DNA of 64,000 nt from Erwinia sp050410775 (GCF_050410775.1 NZ_CP191229.1); one strand, 5' to 3'; counted from the stretch's first letter, positions 33,171-42,661 are shown. Notes: a model not told the origin generated them from the sequence alone. Numbers and translations: made by a program.

Positions 33171-33896
33171 TTAATGCAGGATTTTCGCCAGGAAGTCTTT
33201 AGCGCGATCGGATTGCGGATTGTTGAAGAAGTCATCTTTCGGTGAATCTTCCACGATGCGGCCTTCATCCATAAAAATTACCCTGTTAGCGACCTTGCGG
33301 GCAAAGCCCATCTCATGCGTTACGACCATCATCGTCATGCCTTCATTGGCTAATTCCACCATGACGTCCAGTACCTCATTGATCATTTCCGGATCGAGCG
33401 CCGAGGTGGGCTCGTCAAACAGCATAGCGATAGGATCCATACAGAGCGCACGGGCAATAGCCACGCGCTGCTGCTGACCGCCCGAAAGCTGTCCGGGATG
33501 TTTGTTGGCGTGGGCGGAAAGACCGACGCGCTCCAGCAGCTTTAAGCCTTTCTGGCGCGCTTCTTCTTTATTACGCTTCAGCACTTTTACCTGGGCGATG
33601 GTCAGATTTTCCACAATGCTCAGATGTGGAAACAGCTCAAAGTGCTGAAATACCATGCCGACTTTCGAACGCAGCTGCGCCAGGTTTGTGCGTTTATCGT
33701 TAACGGCGATGCCGTTTACCTCAATGCTGCCTTGCTGAACCGGCTCAAGGCCGTTCACCGTTTTGATCAGCGTCGATTTACCCGAACCCGACGGCCCACA
33801 AACTACCACCACTTCGCCTTTTTTCACTTCGGTTGAGCAGTCGGTCAGCACCTGAAAGTGACCATACCACTTAGAAACGTTTTTCAGGGTAATCAT
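33171..33896 (-). CDS. gltL: Glutamate/aspartate ABC transporter ATPase GltL
   Basis: ATPase of the polar amino-acid importer. 241 residues with Walker A GPSGSGKST, signature LSGGQQQRVAIARAL, Walker B MLFDEPTSALD and the switch histidine in VVTHEMGFA. It starts directly after the gltK stop, last gene of gltIJKL. Confidence 0.97.
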   Translation of the reverse strand: MITLKNVSKWYGHFQVLTDCSTEVKKGEVVVVCGPSGSGKSTLIKTVNGLEPVQQGSIEVNGIAVNDKRTNLAQLRSKVGMVFQHFELFPHLSIVENLTIAQVKVLKRNKEEARQKGLKLLERVGLSAHANKHPGQLSGGQQQRVAIARALCMDPIAMLFDEPTSALDPEMINEVLDVMVELANEGMTMMVVTHEMGFARKVANRVIFMDEGRIVEDSPKDDFFNNPQSDRAKDFLAKILH

Positions 33897-34574
33897 TTAA
33901 ACTGTCCTTTTTTTCTTTAAATAGCTGACCAACAGCGAAGCGCTAAGGCTGATAACAAAGTAGACCGCACCGGCAAACAGAACCATTTCAATTTCGGTAC
34001 CGTTATTGATGCCGATGGTGTCGGCGGTACGGAAGAAGTCCGCCAGGCTGAGCACGTAGACCAGCGACGTATCCTGGAACAGGACAATGCCCTGGGTAAG
34101 CAGCAGCGGCACCATAGCGCGGAAGGCCTGAGGCAGGATAATCAGCTTCATCGACTGCCACTGGGTCATGCCCAGCGCCAGCGCAGCGCTACCCTGCCCA
34201 CGGGCGATGCTGATAATGCCCGCGCGGATAATTTCCGAATAGTAGGCGGCTTCAAACAGTGAGAAGGCGACCATCGCAGAGATAAGACGGATATCCGTCT
34301 TCGGCGACAGGCCAAGCACCTTTTGCAGGAAGCTGGGAACAATCAGATAGAACCAGAGCAGCACCATCACCAGCGGGACGGAGCGAAACAGGTTGACGTA
34401 CAGCCGGGCAAACCAGCTGATGGGCTTAAAGCTGGACAGGCGCATTACGGCCAGCAGCGTACCCCAGAGAATCCCGAAGAACACCGCCGTAAGGGTGATC
34501 TTGAGCGTAAGGATCATGCCGTTAACCAGATAAGGCAGGTTAGGGGCGATCGTGCTCCAGTCATATTCGTACAT
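33897..34574 (-). CDS. gltK: Glutamate/aspartate ABC transporter permease GltK
   Basis: Inner-membrane permease of the HisM type, 225 residues, with about five helices and the ABC-coupling EAA loop seen as SAALALGMTQWQSMKLIILPQ. The start overlaps the gltJ stop by one base (TAATG), so translation is coupled. Confidence 0.97.
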   Translation of the reverse strand: MYEYDWSTIAPNLPYLVNGMILTLKITLTAVFFGILWGTLLAVMRLSSFKPISWFARLYVNLFRSVPLVMVLLWFYLIVPSFLQKVLGLSPKTDIRLISAMVAFSLFEAAYYSEIIRAGIISIARGQGSAALALGMTQWQSMKLIILPQAFRAMVPLLLTQGIVLFQDTSLVYVLSLADFFRTADTIGINNGTEIEMVLFAGAVYFVISLSASLLVSYLKKKRTV

Positions 34575-35314
34575 TATTTGCCTCCCATGCCGCCAGGCAG
34601 CCGGACTTTACGTTCGACCAGACTCATCACGAACATGACGATCAGGTTAATAGCAATATATATCAGGGTAATTGCGGTAAAAGATTCATAGGCGTGCGCG
34701 GAATAGTCCAGCAGCTTACCCGCCTGCGCCGCCAGATCCACCAGCCCGATAGTGGAGGCGATGGCGGAGTTTTTCACCAGGTTCAGCATTTCCGAGGTCA
34801 TCGGTGGAACGATAACGCGGTAGGCATTTGGCAGCAAAACGTAACGGTAAGTTTGTGGCAGCGTCAGCCCCATCGCCAGACCGGCGTTTTTCTGGCCGCT
34901 GGGCAGTGACTGAATCGCCGCCCGTACCTGCTCACAGACACGCGCAGCGGTAAAGAGGCCGAGACAGAGCACCGAACAGGTAAAGAACTGAACGTTTGGA
35001 TCGATTTCAGATTTAAACCACATCCCGACATCAACGGGGAGCAGTTCTGGCACCACCAGATACCAGATAAAAAACTGCACTATCAGCGGAACGTTACGAA
35101 ACAGCTCCACGTAACAGGTGCCGACTGAAGAGAGCAGCCGGTTAGGTACGGTACGCAAAATGCCAAACAGCGAACCGACAAAAAAGGCGATAAGCCACGC
35201 GCAGAGGGAGACGGCGATAGTGACCTGAAAACCTGACCAGAGCCACCCCAGGTAGGTGGTATTACCGAACGGCGCCTCTTGCAGGAAGATGCCCCAGTTC
35301 CAATCAATTGACAT
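34574..35314 (-). CDS. gltJ: Glutamate/aspartate ABC transporter permease GltJ
   Basis: Second permease, 246 residues from MSIDWNWGIFLQEAPFG. The EAA loop is NAGLAMGLTLPQTYRYVLLP. The frame extends four codons upstream, but the ATG at 35314 follows GGAG and matches the family. It lies 195 bases after gltI; the gap holds a SroC-like RNA and its terminator, so the membrane part is made at a lower level than the binding protein. Confidence 0.97.
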   Translation of the reverse strand: MSIDWNWGIFLQEAPFGNTTYLGWLWSGFQVTIAVSLCAWLIAFFVGSLFGILRTVPNRLLSSVGTCYVELFRNVPLIVQFFIWYLVVPELLPVDVGMWFKSEIDPNVQFFTCSVLCLGLFTAARVCEQVRAAIQSLPSGQKNAGLAMGLTLPQTYRYVLLPNAYRVIVPPMTSEMLNLVKNSAIASTIGLVDLAAQAGKLLDYSAHAYESFTAITLIYIAINLIVMFVMSLVERKVRLPGGMGGK

Positions 35315-35326
35315 AAAATACTCCAC

Positions 35327-35498
35327 TAAAAAAAGGGTAGCGAAGCTACCCTGAAGATTGATGAGAGGCCGCTTGATGCAGGTTTTGGGGAACGACCATC
35401 ACCTGCCTTTGCCTGAGGTCAGACGCACCGGGCGTTTCTCAGGCTGTTGTCTGTCCGGGCCTTAATTCAACAATCATTGGGCAGCGAAGGGCTGCCCT
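35327..35498 (-). ncRNA. sroC: SroC-like sRNA in the gltI-gltJ spacer
   Basis: In E. coli the gltI-gltJ spacer is processed from the gltIJKL mRNA into SroC, an Hfq RNA that binds and destabilises the sRNA GcvB. Here the same spacer holds a stem right after the gltI stop (GGGCAGC/GCTGCCC, 35479-35497) and a terminator-like end before gltJ (GGGTAGC-TTC-GCTACCC on the minus strand, then seven T, 35328-35351). The primary sequence was not compared base by base with E. coli SroC, so the call rests on position and the end structure; the 5' end is approximate. Confidence 0.55.
35328..35351 (-). terminator. Intra-operon terminator before gltJ
   Basis: Perfect seven-base stem GGGTAGC/GCTACCC, loop of three, then TTTTTTT on the minus strand. 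It lies 14 bases before the gltJ start, giving partial termination and the 3' end of the SroC-like RNA. Confidence 0.85.
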
Positions 35499-35509
35499 TA
35501 TTTTCATTA

Positions 35510-36406
35510 TTAGTTCAGAGCCTTATCGTTAGGCGTTTTAAAGACCGCTTTCATATCGTCCGACAGGGAAAAGTTCATATTGAGATCTTTTGGCGGGATA
35601 GGCTGTTTGAACCACTTATCGAACCATTTTTCCGCTTCGCCTGAGGTCTGCGCTTTGGCGATGGTTTCATCAATCAGCGTTTTGAAAGCCGCGTCATCTT
35701 TACGCAGCATACAGCCATAAGCTTCTTTCGACTGTGGCGTACCAACAATTTCCCAGTTATCCGGCTGCTTGGCCTTGGCGCGTTCGCCCGCCAGCAGCGC
35801 ATCATCCATCATAAAGGCCACGGCACGACCGCTTTGCAGCGTGCGGAAAGAGTCACCGTGATCTTTGGCGCTGATAATGCGCATTCCCAGTTTCTGCTCA
35901 TCATTCAGCTTATTCAGCAGGACTTCTGAGGTAGTACCGGAGGTGACCACAACGGTCTTGCCTTTCAGATCGGAGAAATCTTTAATATCGCCATCTTTTT
36001 TCGCCAGCAAACGGGTGCCGACTACAAAGATTGTGTTGGAGAAAGCGGCCTGCTGCTGGCGCTCGACGTTATTGGTTGTGGAGCCACACTCAAAATCGTA
36101 AGTGCCGTTTTGCAGCAGCGGAATACGGTTCTGGGAGGTGATTGGCAGCATTTTAACCTGCAGGTTGGGCTTGTTCAGCCTGGTTTTAATCGCCTCAACG
36201 ATCTGACTGGAATAGGCCTGTGAGTAGCCGACAACTTTTCGCGAATTGTCGTAATAAGAAAAGGGAACGGAGGATTCACGGTGACCCACAACGATAACGC
36301 CGTTATCGTTAATTTTTTTCAGGGTGCCGGTGAGTTCTTCTGCCTGGGCGACACCTGCCGCTGCACTTAACAGCAGCAGCGATAACGCCACTTTGCGCAT
36401 CTGCAT
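35510..36406 (-). CDS. gltI: Glutamate/aspartate-binding protein GltI
   Basis: Periplasmic binding protein of the importer, 298 residues with a signal peptide cut near residue 22 (VAQA-EE). The ligand-site signature IVVGHRESSVPFSYYDN is present, followed by FECGSTTNNVERQ. The mRNA leader has a C/A-rich segment able to pair with GcvB. It is the first gene of gltIJKL. Confidence 0.97.
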   Translation of the reverse strand: MQMRKVALSLLLLSAAAGVAQAEELTGTLKKINDNGVIVVGHRESSVPFSYYDNSRKVVGYSQAYSSQIVEAIKTRLNKPNLQVKMLPITSQNRIPLLQNGTYDFECGSTTNNVERQQQAAFSNTIFVVGTRLLAKKDGDIKDFSDLKGKTVVVTSGTTSEVLLNKLNDEQKLGMRIISAKDHGDSFRTLQSGRAVAFMMDDALLAGERAKAKQPDNWEIVGTPQSKEAYGCMLRKDDAAFKTLIDETIAKAQTSGEAEKWFDKWFKQPIPPKDLNMNFSLSDDMKAVFKTPNDKALN

Positions 36407-36450
36407 GTTCCAACTCCTTCATGGTGGAGCGCAAAAATAAAATTGCGCCG

Positions 36451-36470
36451 ATTATGATGTTATGTGTATT
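36451..36470 (-). promoter_or_regulatory. GcvB-pairing segment in the gltI leader
   Basis: The gltI leader on the minus strand reads AATACACATAACATCATAAT at 45-64 bases before the ATG. It can pair, with some G-U, to the G/U-rich R1 region of GcvB. In Salmonella and E. coli gltI is a known GcvB target through a C/A-rich element upstream of the ribosome site. GcvB itself is not in the window. Confidence 0.6.
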
Positions 36471-36771
36471 TCCTGCTGCTTTTCTTTTTATCTCTGGGGG
36501 TAACCACACCCTTAGCCCTAACATAGCTGATTGTTAACGCAATGAAACAATAAAGTTTCTTTTTTGCGAACTGCGCCGCACCAAAGGGAGGCATTTTCCA
36601 GGCAATGCTCCGCCCTGGAGCGCAGGATGCGCCTTAATGGTGCGTCAACTTTTTCTCTATCAGGCGTAACGGGCAATGCAACAGGTTTGCTCTCCTATCA
36701 AGCAATTGTTATGCCAAAATTTCCAGAAAGATAACTAACTTTGCGGCAGGGCGGAAAAGGAGAGGGGGGAA

Positions 36772-36797
36772 ACGCTGAACCCGGAAAGGTTCAGCGT
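36772..36797 (-). terminator. Hairpin after lnt
   Basis: Ten-base arms ACGCTGAACC/GGTTCAGCGT, loop of six, followed on the minus strand by TTTCCCC. The T-run is short, so termination is probable but not certain. Confidence 0.55.
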
Positions 36798-36805
36798 CTG
36801 AAAAA

Positions 36806-38332
36806 CTAGCGTTTTCTGAAGCGCAAAATCGCGGCGGCAGCGCCAAACAGCAGCGTGATAATCCAGACCGACCAGTTGCCGAAACGGGCATAAGGCGTTA
36901 ATCCCTGGGTAGGCGTAACCTGGGTTGCCAGCACCCCGGCGACAAACTGCGGGATCATCTCTTCCACATCGCCCTGCGCGTTAATGACTGCCGTTACGCC
37001 ATTATTGGTGTCACGCAGCAGGGGACGACCGAGCTCCAGCGCCCGCATCCGCGCCATCTGAAAGTGCTGCCAGGGGCCAATGGAATGCCCGAACCAGGCG
37101 TCGTTTGAAATGGTCAGCAGAAAATCGGTATCGGGACGGAAATTATCCCTGACCTGCTGTCCCAGCACGATTTCGTAGCAGATTGCGGCGGTCAGGTTAA
37201 GACCCGCCACCTTTAGCTGAGGCTGGATATAGCCGCCCCGGCTGAAAGAGGACATCGGCAGGTCGAAGAACGGAGCCAGCGGGCGCAGTAGCGACTCCAG
37301 CGGAACGAACTCGCCAAACGGCACCAGATGATTCTTCTGATAGCGGTTCGGGCTGGTGTAGTCGTACGGCGCTTTGTCGCCGAGCACGATAATGGAGTTG
37401 TAATCGTGATAGCGATTATCTTCCAGCCTGGAATCAACAATGCCGGTAAGCAGGCTGCTCCCCTCGGCCCGCAGTTCGCGGTCGACAGCCTTCAGGAACG
37501 GCTGTTGATTACTTTCCAGATCCGGGATCGCCGACTCAGGCCAGATAATCAGCGGGACTTTACCAACGTAAGGGCGGCTGAGTGAGGTGTAGGTTTTCAG
37601 CGTGTTGATCAGCTGATTAGGGTCCCACTTAAGTGACTGGGGAATATTCCCCTGGACCATCGCCACTTCAACAGCGCGTTCAGGTATGGCCTGATACCAG
37701 CTTATCTGCCGCAGCGGCCAGGGCAGCAGAAGCAGGGCCAGCGCGGCCACGGCGGCGGTCCAGCGGCGTTTAGCCAGAGCAAAAACCAGCAGGCCGCTCA
37801 CCAGCATCAGTACAAAGGTGATACCTTCCACGCCAATCAGCGGGCCAAGACCCTTCAGCGGCCCGTCAATCTGGCTGTAGCCAAACTGCAGCCACGGGAA
37901 GCCGGTCAGAATCCAGCCGCGCAAAAACTCAGTGATTTGCCAGAGGACGGGGGCAGCCACGGCGAGACGGATAAGAGAGGTCTTTGGAAACAGCCGGTTG
38001 AGCAGGGCTGCGAACAGCATGGTGTAGAGCGAAAGGTAAGCCGCCAGCAGGACGACCAGCAGGACATTGACCGGGCCCGGCATGCCGCCAAATGTCGCGA
38101 TGCTGACATATACCCAGTTAATGCCGCTGCCAAACAGACCAAAGCCCCAGACGAAACCGATAGCGGTCGCCTGACGGGTGGTACGGTTAAGCGTCAGCGC
38201 TAACAGCCCAACCAGCGCCACCAGCGCGGCAGGCCAGAAATCATACGGCGAAAAAGAGAGGGTGCCAGCGGCACCCGTCAACAGCGCTAAAAGCAGGCGG
38301 ACCCGCTGGCGCTGATATAAAGAAGCAATCAT
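36806..38332 (-). CDS. lnt: Apolipoprotein N-acyltransferase
   Basis: Adds the third acyl chain to the N-terminal cysteine of lipoproteins in the inner membrane. The 508-residue protein has about six or seven N-terminal membrane helices, then a nitrilase-type periplasmic domain with catalytic Glu in IIWPESAIPDLE, Lys in RYQKNHLVPFGEF and Cys in LTAAICYEIVLG. It follows corC by six bases at the end of the ybeZ-ybeY-corC-lnt operon. Confidence 0.97.
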   Translation of the reverse strand: MIASLYQRQRVRLLLALLTGAAGTLSFSPYDFWPAALVALVGLLALTLNRTTRQATAIGFVWGFGLFGSGINWVYVSIATFGGMPGPVNVLLVVLLAAYLSLYTMLFAALLNRLFPKTSLIRLAVAAPVLWQITEFLRGWILTGFPWLQFGYSQIDGPLKGLGPLIGVEGITFVLMLVSGLLVFALAKRRWTAAVAALALLLLPWPLRQISWYQAIPERAVEVAMVQGNIPQSLKWDPNQLINTLKTYTSLSRPYVGKVPLIIWPESAIPDLESNQQPFLKAVDRELRAEGSSLLTGIVDSRLEDNRYHDYNSIIVLGDKAPYDYTSPNRYQKNHLVPFGEFVPLESLLRPLAPFFDLPMSSFSRGGYIQPQLKVAGLNLTAAICYEIVLGQQVRDNFRPDTDFLLTISNDAWFGHSIGPWQHFQMARMRALELGRPLLRDTNNGVTAVINAQGDVEEMIPQFVAGVLATQVTPTQGLTPYARFGNWSVWIITLLFGAAAAILRFRKR

Positions 38333-38338
38333 TGAGAA

Positions 38339-39217
38339 TTATTCTTCCAAAGCCGGTTGCGGCGAGTTTTCCGGAATTTTAACGTGGACCTGGATAATGC
38401 GTCGGCTGTCAGCCATGGCGACCTTAAACTGGTAGCCATCAATTTCGATACTCTCTCCGCGCGCTGGCAGGTGACCAAACGCCTGCATCACCAGGCCGCC
38501 AATGGTATCCACCTCTTCATCACTGAAGCTGGTATCAAAGACCTCATTAAAGTCTTCAATCGGGGTCAGGGCGCGGATGGTATAGGTATGGCGGCTTAGC
38601 TGACGGATATCACGATCTTCTTCATCGTCATACTCATCTTCGATTTCACCGACAATCAGCTCCAGGATGTCCTCAATAGTGACCAGTCCGGAGACGCCAC
38701 CAAACTCATCAATGACAATCGCCATGTGATAGCGCTGCGAGCGGAACTCTTTCAGCATCCGGTCGACGCGCTTGCTTTCTGGCACCACGACCGCCGGGCG
38801 CAGTACGGCTTCCATGCTGAATGGCGAAGCGCTGCTGCTCATAAAGGGCAGCAGATCTTTGGCCATCAGAATGCCTTCAACATGGTCTTTATCTTCGCTG
38901 ATCACCGGGAAGCGGGAGTGGGCGGACTCAATGATCACTTCCAGACACTCTTCCAGCGTCTGGTTACGCTTCAGGGTAATCATCTGCGAACGGGGGATCA
39001 TAATGTCGCGAACGCGCTGTTCGGCAATATCCATCACCCCTTCAAGCATGTCGCGGGTATCGGGATCGATTAAATCGTTCTGCTCGGAGTCGCGGATCAG
39101 TTCCAGCAGGTCGTCACGGTTTTTAGGCTCACCGTGAAACAACTGGTTGAGGATGAGGGTAAAAAATCCCTTTTTACTACTGGGACTGTCATTGTTCTGT
39201 GAATGGTCATCGCTCAT
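38339..39217 (-). CDS. corC: CBS-domain magnesium/cobalt efflux protein CorC
   Basis: Cytosolic 292-residue protein with a CBS pair (about residues 70-190: VRDIMIPRSQM, HVEGILMAKDLLPF, HMAIVIDEFGGVSGLVTIEDI) and a C-terminal CorC/HlyC domain (about 205-285). In E. coli it is YbeX, linked to Mg/Co handling and to ribosome health along with ybeY and ybeZ. No membrane domain is attached. It follows ybeY by 91 bases. Confidence 0.95.
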   Translation of the reverse strand: MSDDHSQNNDSPSSKKGFFTLILNQLFHGEPKNRDDLLELIRDSEQNDLIDPDTRDMLEGVMDIAEQRVRDIMIPRSQMITLKRNQTLEECLEVIIESAHSRFPVISEDKDHVEGILMAKDLLPFMSSSASPFSMEAVLRPAVVVPESKRVDRMLKEFRSQRYHMAIVIDEFGGVSGLVTIEDILELIVGEIEDEYDDEEDRDIRQLSRHTYTIRALTPIEDFNEVFDTSFSDEEVDTIGGLVMQAFGHLPARGESIEIDGYQFKVAMADSRRIIQVHVKIPENSPQPALEE

Positions 39218-39308
39218 GGCGTTTTTGTTTATGTCACTCTAGTCAGATTAGGAGAGACCCCTTTCCACTGATGGGTCGGAAAAGGGGCGATGTCAGGCAT
39301 CAGCCTGG

Positions 39309-39782
39309 TCAGGGTAACGCTTTCTCCGAAATGTACGGGTCGTCATAACCAAGAGCAAGCATTATCTCGGTCTCGATCCCTTCCATCTCTTCGGCTTCGT
39401 CATCTTCAATATGGTCATAGCCCAGCAAATGCAGGCTCCCATGCACCACCATATGGGCCCAGTGGGCCAGTAAAGGTTTTTCCTGCTCCTGCGCTTCCTG
39501 CTCCACGACCTGACGACAAATAATCAGGTCGCCCAGCAGCGGAAGCTCGATGCCCGGCGGGGCCTCGAAGGGAAAAGAGAGCACGTTGGTCGGCTTATCT
39601 TTTCCCCGATAGGTATGGTTCAGCTCGCGACTTTCCGCCTCGTCCACCACGCGGACGGTAACTTCACTCTCTTCCTGAAACTGAGGCAGCACCGCTTCCA
39701 GCCAGCGGCGAAAATCAGATTCTGCCGGGAGACCTTCAGGCTGTTCGCAGGCGATCTGAAGATCCAGAATCACGGTGCTCAT
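39309..39782 (-). CDS. ybeY: Endoribonuclease YbeY
   Basis: Metal-dependent RNase involved in 16S rRNA maturation and ribosome quality control. It has 157 residues with the zinc-binding HMVVHGSLHLLGYDH motif (about 112-126). It overlaps ybeZ by four bases (ATGA). Confidence 0.97.
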   Translation of the reverse strand: MSTVILDLQIACEQPEGLPAESDFRRWLEAVLPQFQEESEVTVRVVDEAESRELNHTYRGKDKPTNVLSFPFEAPPGIELPLLGDLIICRQVVEQEAQEQEKPLLAHWAHMVVHGSLHLLGYDHIEDDEAEEMEGIETEIMLALGYDDPYISEKALP

Positions 39783-40828
39783 TTCGGCACCTGCGCGGCC
39801 AGGGCTTCACGCTTGCGCTCTTCCGCCAGCGCATCGCGCCGCTTCTGGTCGGCAGCCTCCCAGGCTTCATAGGCGATGACGACGCGGGCAACGACCGGAT
39901 GGCGCACCACATCTTCGCTGTGAAAGAAGTTGAAACTGATTTCGTCAACTTCCGCCAGCACTTCAATGGCGTGACGCAGCCCCGACTTCAGATTACGCGG
40001 CAGGTCGATCTGGGTAACGTCGCCGGTGATCACCGCTTTAGAGTTAAAGCCGATGCGGGTCAGGAACATCTTCATCTGTTCAATGGTGGTGTTCTGGCTC
40101 TCATCCAGGATGATGAACGCGTCGTTCAGCGTGCGGCCACGCATATAGGCGAGCGGCGCAACTTCAATCACGTTGCGTTCAATCAGCTTCTCAACCCGCT
40201 CAAAGCCCAGCATTTCAAAGAGGGCGTCATAAAGGGGTCTCAGATAAGGGTCCACCTTCTGGCTGAGATCGCCCGGCAGAAAGCCCAGCTTTTCTCCCGC
40301 CTCAACGGCCGGGCGGGTCAGCAGAATGCGGCGAACTTCCTGCCGCTCCAGCGCATCGACAGCGGCGGCAACGGCCAGATAAGTTTTCCCCGTTCCCGCC
40401 GGACCAACGCCGAAAGTGATATCGTGATCCAGCATGTTAGCCACATACTGCGCCTGATTGGGCGTACGGGGCTTAATCACGCCGCGCTTGGTCTTGATAT
40501 TGACCGCTTTACCGTACTCAGGAACGCTGTCATCAGACTGTTCCAGCGCATGGCTCTCTTTGATAGCCAGATGGATCTGCTCGGGATCGATATCAGGGAT
40601 ATGACCACGCACCGGCGCCGTATCGACATACAGATTGCGAAGGATGGTTACGGCAGCGTTAACGGATGGCGCTTTGCCGACAAGCTTGAAAGCGTTGTCG
40701 CGACGGTTGATTTCAATGCCCAGCCGGCGTTCCAGCTGTTTGATGTTGTCATCAAAAGGCCCGCAGAGGCTCAGCAGGCGGGCGTTATCAGCAGGATCCA
40801 GCGTTATTTCGCGTGTTTCAATATTCAA
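39779..40828 (-). CDS. ybeZ: PhoH-like ATPase YbeZ
   Basis: PhoH-family NTPase that works with YbeY in rRNA processing. It has 349 residues from a TTG start (MNIETREITLDPADNARLL) preceded by AAAGGA. Walker A is GVGPAGTGKTYLAVAAA (about residues 138-154) and Walker B is DAFIILDESQN. First gene of the ybeZ-ybeY-corC-lnt operon, 212 bases after miaB. Confidence 0.96.
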   Translation of the reverse strand: MNIETREITLDPADNARLLSLCGPFDDNIKQLERRLGIEINRRDNAFKLVGKAPSVNAAVTILRNLYVDTAPVRGHIPDIDPEQIHLAIKESHALEQSDDSVPEYGKAVNIKTKRGVIKPRTPNQAQYVANMLDHDITFGVGPAGTGKTYLAVAAAVDALERQEVRRILLTRPAVEAGEKLGFLPGDLSQKVDPYLRPLYDALFEMLGFERVEKLIERNVIEVAPLAYMRGRTLNDAFIILDESQNTTIEQMKMFLTRIGFNSKAVITGDVTQIDLPRNLKSGLRHAIEVLAEVDEISFNFFHSEDVVRHPVVARVVIAYEAWEAADQKRRDALAEERKREALAAQVPK

Positions 40829-40873
40829 ACTAATCCTTTGGGTCGCTCAGGGCCAGGTTGAGGATGGCATGTC

Positions 40874-40907
40874 ATGGGCCCGCCGTATGAGTAAACGGCG
40901 GGCCCAT
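40874..40907. other. Long hairpin between miaB and ybeZ
   Basis: Arms ATGGGCCCGCCGT and ACGGCGGGCCCAT (13 bp, perfect) with an eight-base loop. No T-run follows on the minus strand. It may separate miaB from the ybeZ operon by stabilising the miaB 3' end. Confidence 0.6.
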
Positions 40908-41040
40908 AAGGGAATTATTTATGGCGCGGCCAAAAGGCGCAAGCGCTGAAGCAAATATTTGGGCGCTGCTTTAAGAAAGCAAGGGTAACTGACTGAATAC
41001 CCGCGGCGGACCTGCAAAGCCCGCCGCAGGAAAAGGAGGA

Positions 41041-42465
41041 TCAAGGCTGGAAAAGACCCACGCCCAGCTCGTTTTCTTTACGCGTACGCGCAATGACCGA
41101 GGCCGGAGTTTCAATGCTGCGTAAATCCATCTGATCTTCGGTGCGGACCACAACGCCACGCAGGGAATTGCTGTAAACGTCAACGATTTCCACATCGACA
41201 AATTTACCGATCATCGCCGGCGTGCCTTCAAAATTGACCACGCGGTTATTTTCGGTGCGCCCGGACATTTCCATCACGTTTTTACGTGATGTGCCTTCAA
41301 CCAGAATGCGCTGCACGGTCCCCATCATGCGGCGACTCCAGGTCATCGCCTGATGGCTGATGCGCTCCTGAAGCTGCCACAGACGCTGCTTCTTCTCTGC
41401 TTCCGGCACGTCGTCAGGCAGATCGGCCGCGGGCGTACCGGGACGGGCAGAGTAGATAAAGCTGAAGCTGGTATCGAAATTGACCTCAGCGATAAGCTTC
41501 ATGGTCTGCTCAAAGTCCTGCTGGGTTTCGCCCGGGAAGCCGATGATAAAGTCGGAGCTGATCTGGATATCGGGACGGGCAGCAATCAGCTTGCGGATAA
41601 TCGCCTTATACTCCAGCGCGGTATGAGCACGTTTCATCAGGGTCAGGATGCGATCGGCGCCGCTCTGGACCGGGAGGTGAAGGAAGCTGACCAGCTCCGG
41701 CGTGTCGCGGTAGACTTCAATGATATCGTCCGTAAACTCAATCGGGTGGCTGGTGGTGAAACGGATACGGTCAATGCCGTCAATCGCCGCGACCAGGCGC
41801 AGCAGGTCGGCAAAACTGCAGACCTCGCCATCATAGGTTTCACCCCGGTAGGCGTTTACGTTCTGCCCAAGCAGGTTAACTTCACGAACGCCCTGCGCCG
41901 CCAGCTGGGCAATCTCAAAAAGAATGTCGTCACAAGGCCGGCTAACTTCTTCGCCACGGGTGTAAGGCACCACGCAGAACGTACAGTATTTGTTGCAGCC
42001 TTCCATAATGGAGACGAACGCGGTCGGGCCATCCGCTCTTGGCTCTGGCAGACGGTCGAATTTTTCGATTTCCGGGAAGCTGATATCCACGACCGGGCTT
42101 TTGGAACCCCGCACGGTATTGATCATTTCCGGCAGACGGTGAAGCGTCTGTGGACCAAACACGATATCTACATAGCTGGCGCGCTGACGGATATGATCGC
42201 CTTCCTGTGAGGCGACGCAGCCACCCACGCCGATGATCAGCTCGGGGTTGCTCTCTTTCAGCGATTTCCAGCGCCCAAGCTGATGGAAGACCTTCTCCTG
42301 CGCTTTTTCACGGATGGAACAGGTGTTAAGCAGCAGAACGTCGGCTTCTTCCGCCACCTCGGTCAGGGTAAACCCGTGGGTGCTGTTTAGCAGGTCAGCC
42401 ATCTTGGATGAGTCGTACTCATTCATCTGACAGCCCCAGGTTTTGATATGCAATTTTTTAGTCAT
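41041..42465 (-). CDS. miaB: tRNA-2-methylthio-N6-isopentenyladenosine synthase MiaB
   Basis: Radical-SAM methylthiotransferase acting on A37 of tRNAs. It has 474 residues from MTKKLHIKTWGCQMNEYDS; cysteines of the N-terminal auxiliary cluster (TWGCQMNEYDS, LNTCSIREKA, GGCVASQEG) and the SAM cluster CNKYCTFCVVPYTRG are intact, and a TRAM domain closes the protein. The frame extends 26 codons upstream without support. Divergent from ubiF. Confidence 0.97.
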   Translation of the reverse strand: MTKKLHIKTWGCQMNEYDSSKMADLLNSTHGFTLTEVAEEADVLLLNTCSIREKAQEKVFHQLGRWKSLKESNPELIIGVGGCVASQEGDHIRQRASYVDIVFGPQTLHRLPEMINTVRGSKSPVVDISFPEIEKFDRLPEPRADGPTAFVSIMEGCNKYCTFCVVPYTRGEEVSRPCDDILFEIAQLAAQGVREVNLLGQNVNAYRGETYDGEVCSFADLLRLVAAIDGIDRIRFTTSHPIEFTDDIIEVYRDTPELVSFLHLPVQSGADRILTLMKRAHTALEYKAIIRKLIAARPDIQISSDFIIGFPGETQQDFEQTMKLIAEVNFDTSFSFIYSARPGTPAADLPDDVPEAEKKQRLWQLQERISHQAMTWSRRMMGTVQRILVEGTSRKNVMEMSGRTENNRVVNFEGTPAMIGKFVDVEIVDVYSNSLRGVVVRTEDQMDLRSIETPASVIARTRKENELGVGLFQP

Positions 42466-42661
42466 CTGGTTGCCATTTATCAAGCAGGAGGAAGTACGGG
42501 GCGCGTATTGTAATGCTTTGCTGCTGTTGTGACCAGCGCGCAAGCTTTTCTGTCAGCAATTCCAATTGGCCCCTGAAATTCCGGTACACTTAGCGTAACA
42601 GAATTCGCCCTGAACATAGCAGACAGAGGGCACACGAATGTCTTAAGGACAGGATAAAAAC

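Larger units (their letters stand above)
36407..36805. other. gltI-lnt intergenic region
   Basis: 399 bases upstream of gltI and downstream of lnt. It contains the gltI promoter (not resolved to hexamers), the GcvB-pairing leader, and near its right end a stem ACGCTGAACC/GGTTCAGCGT (36772-36797) that can serve as the lnt 3' hairpin. No gene found; in E. coli other genes do occupy part of this interval. Confidence 0.55.

Noticed and set aside
39899..40861. 320-codon plus-strand frame opposite ybeZ
   Set aside because: Shadow of ybeZ; start has no ribosome site.
41353..42210. 285-codon plus-strand frame opposite miaB
   Set aside because: Shadow of miaB.
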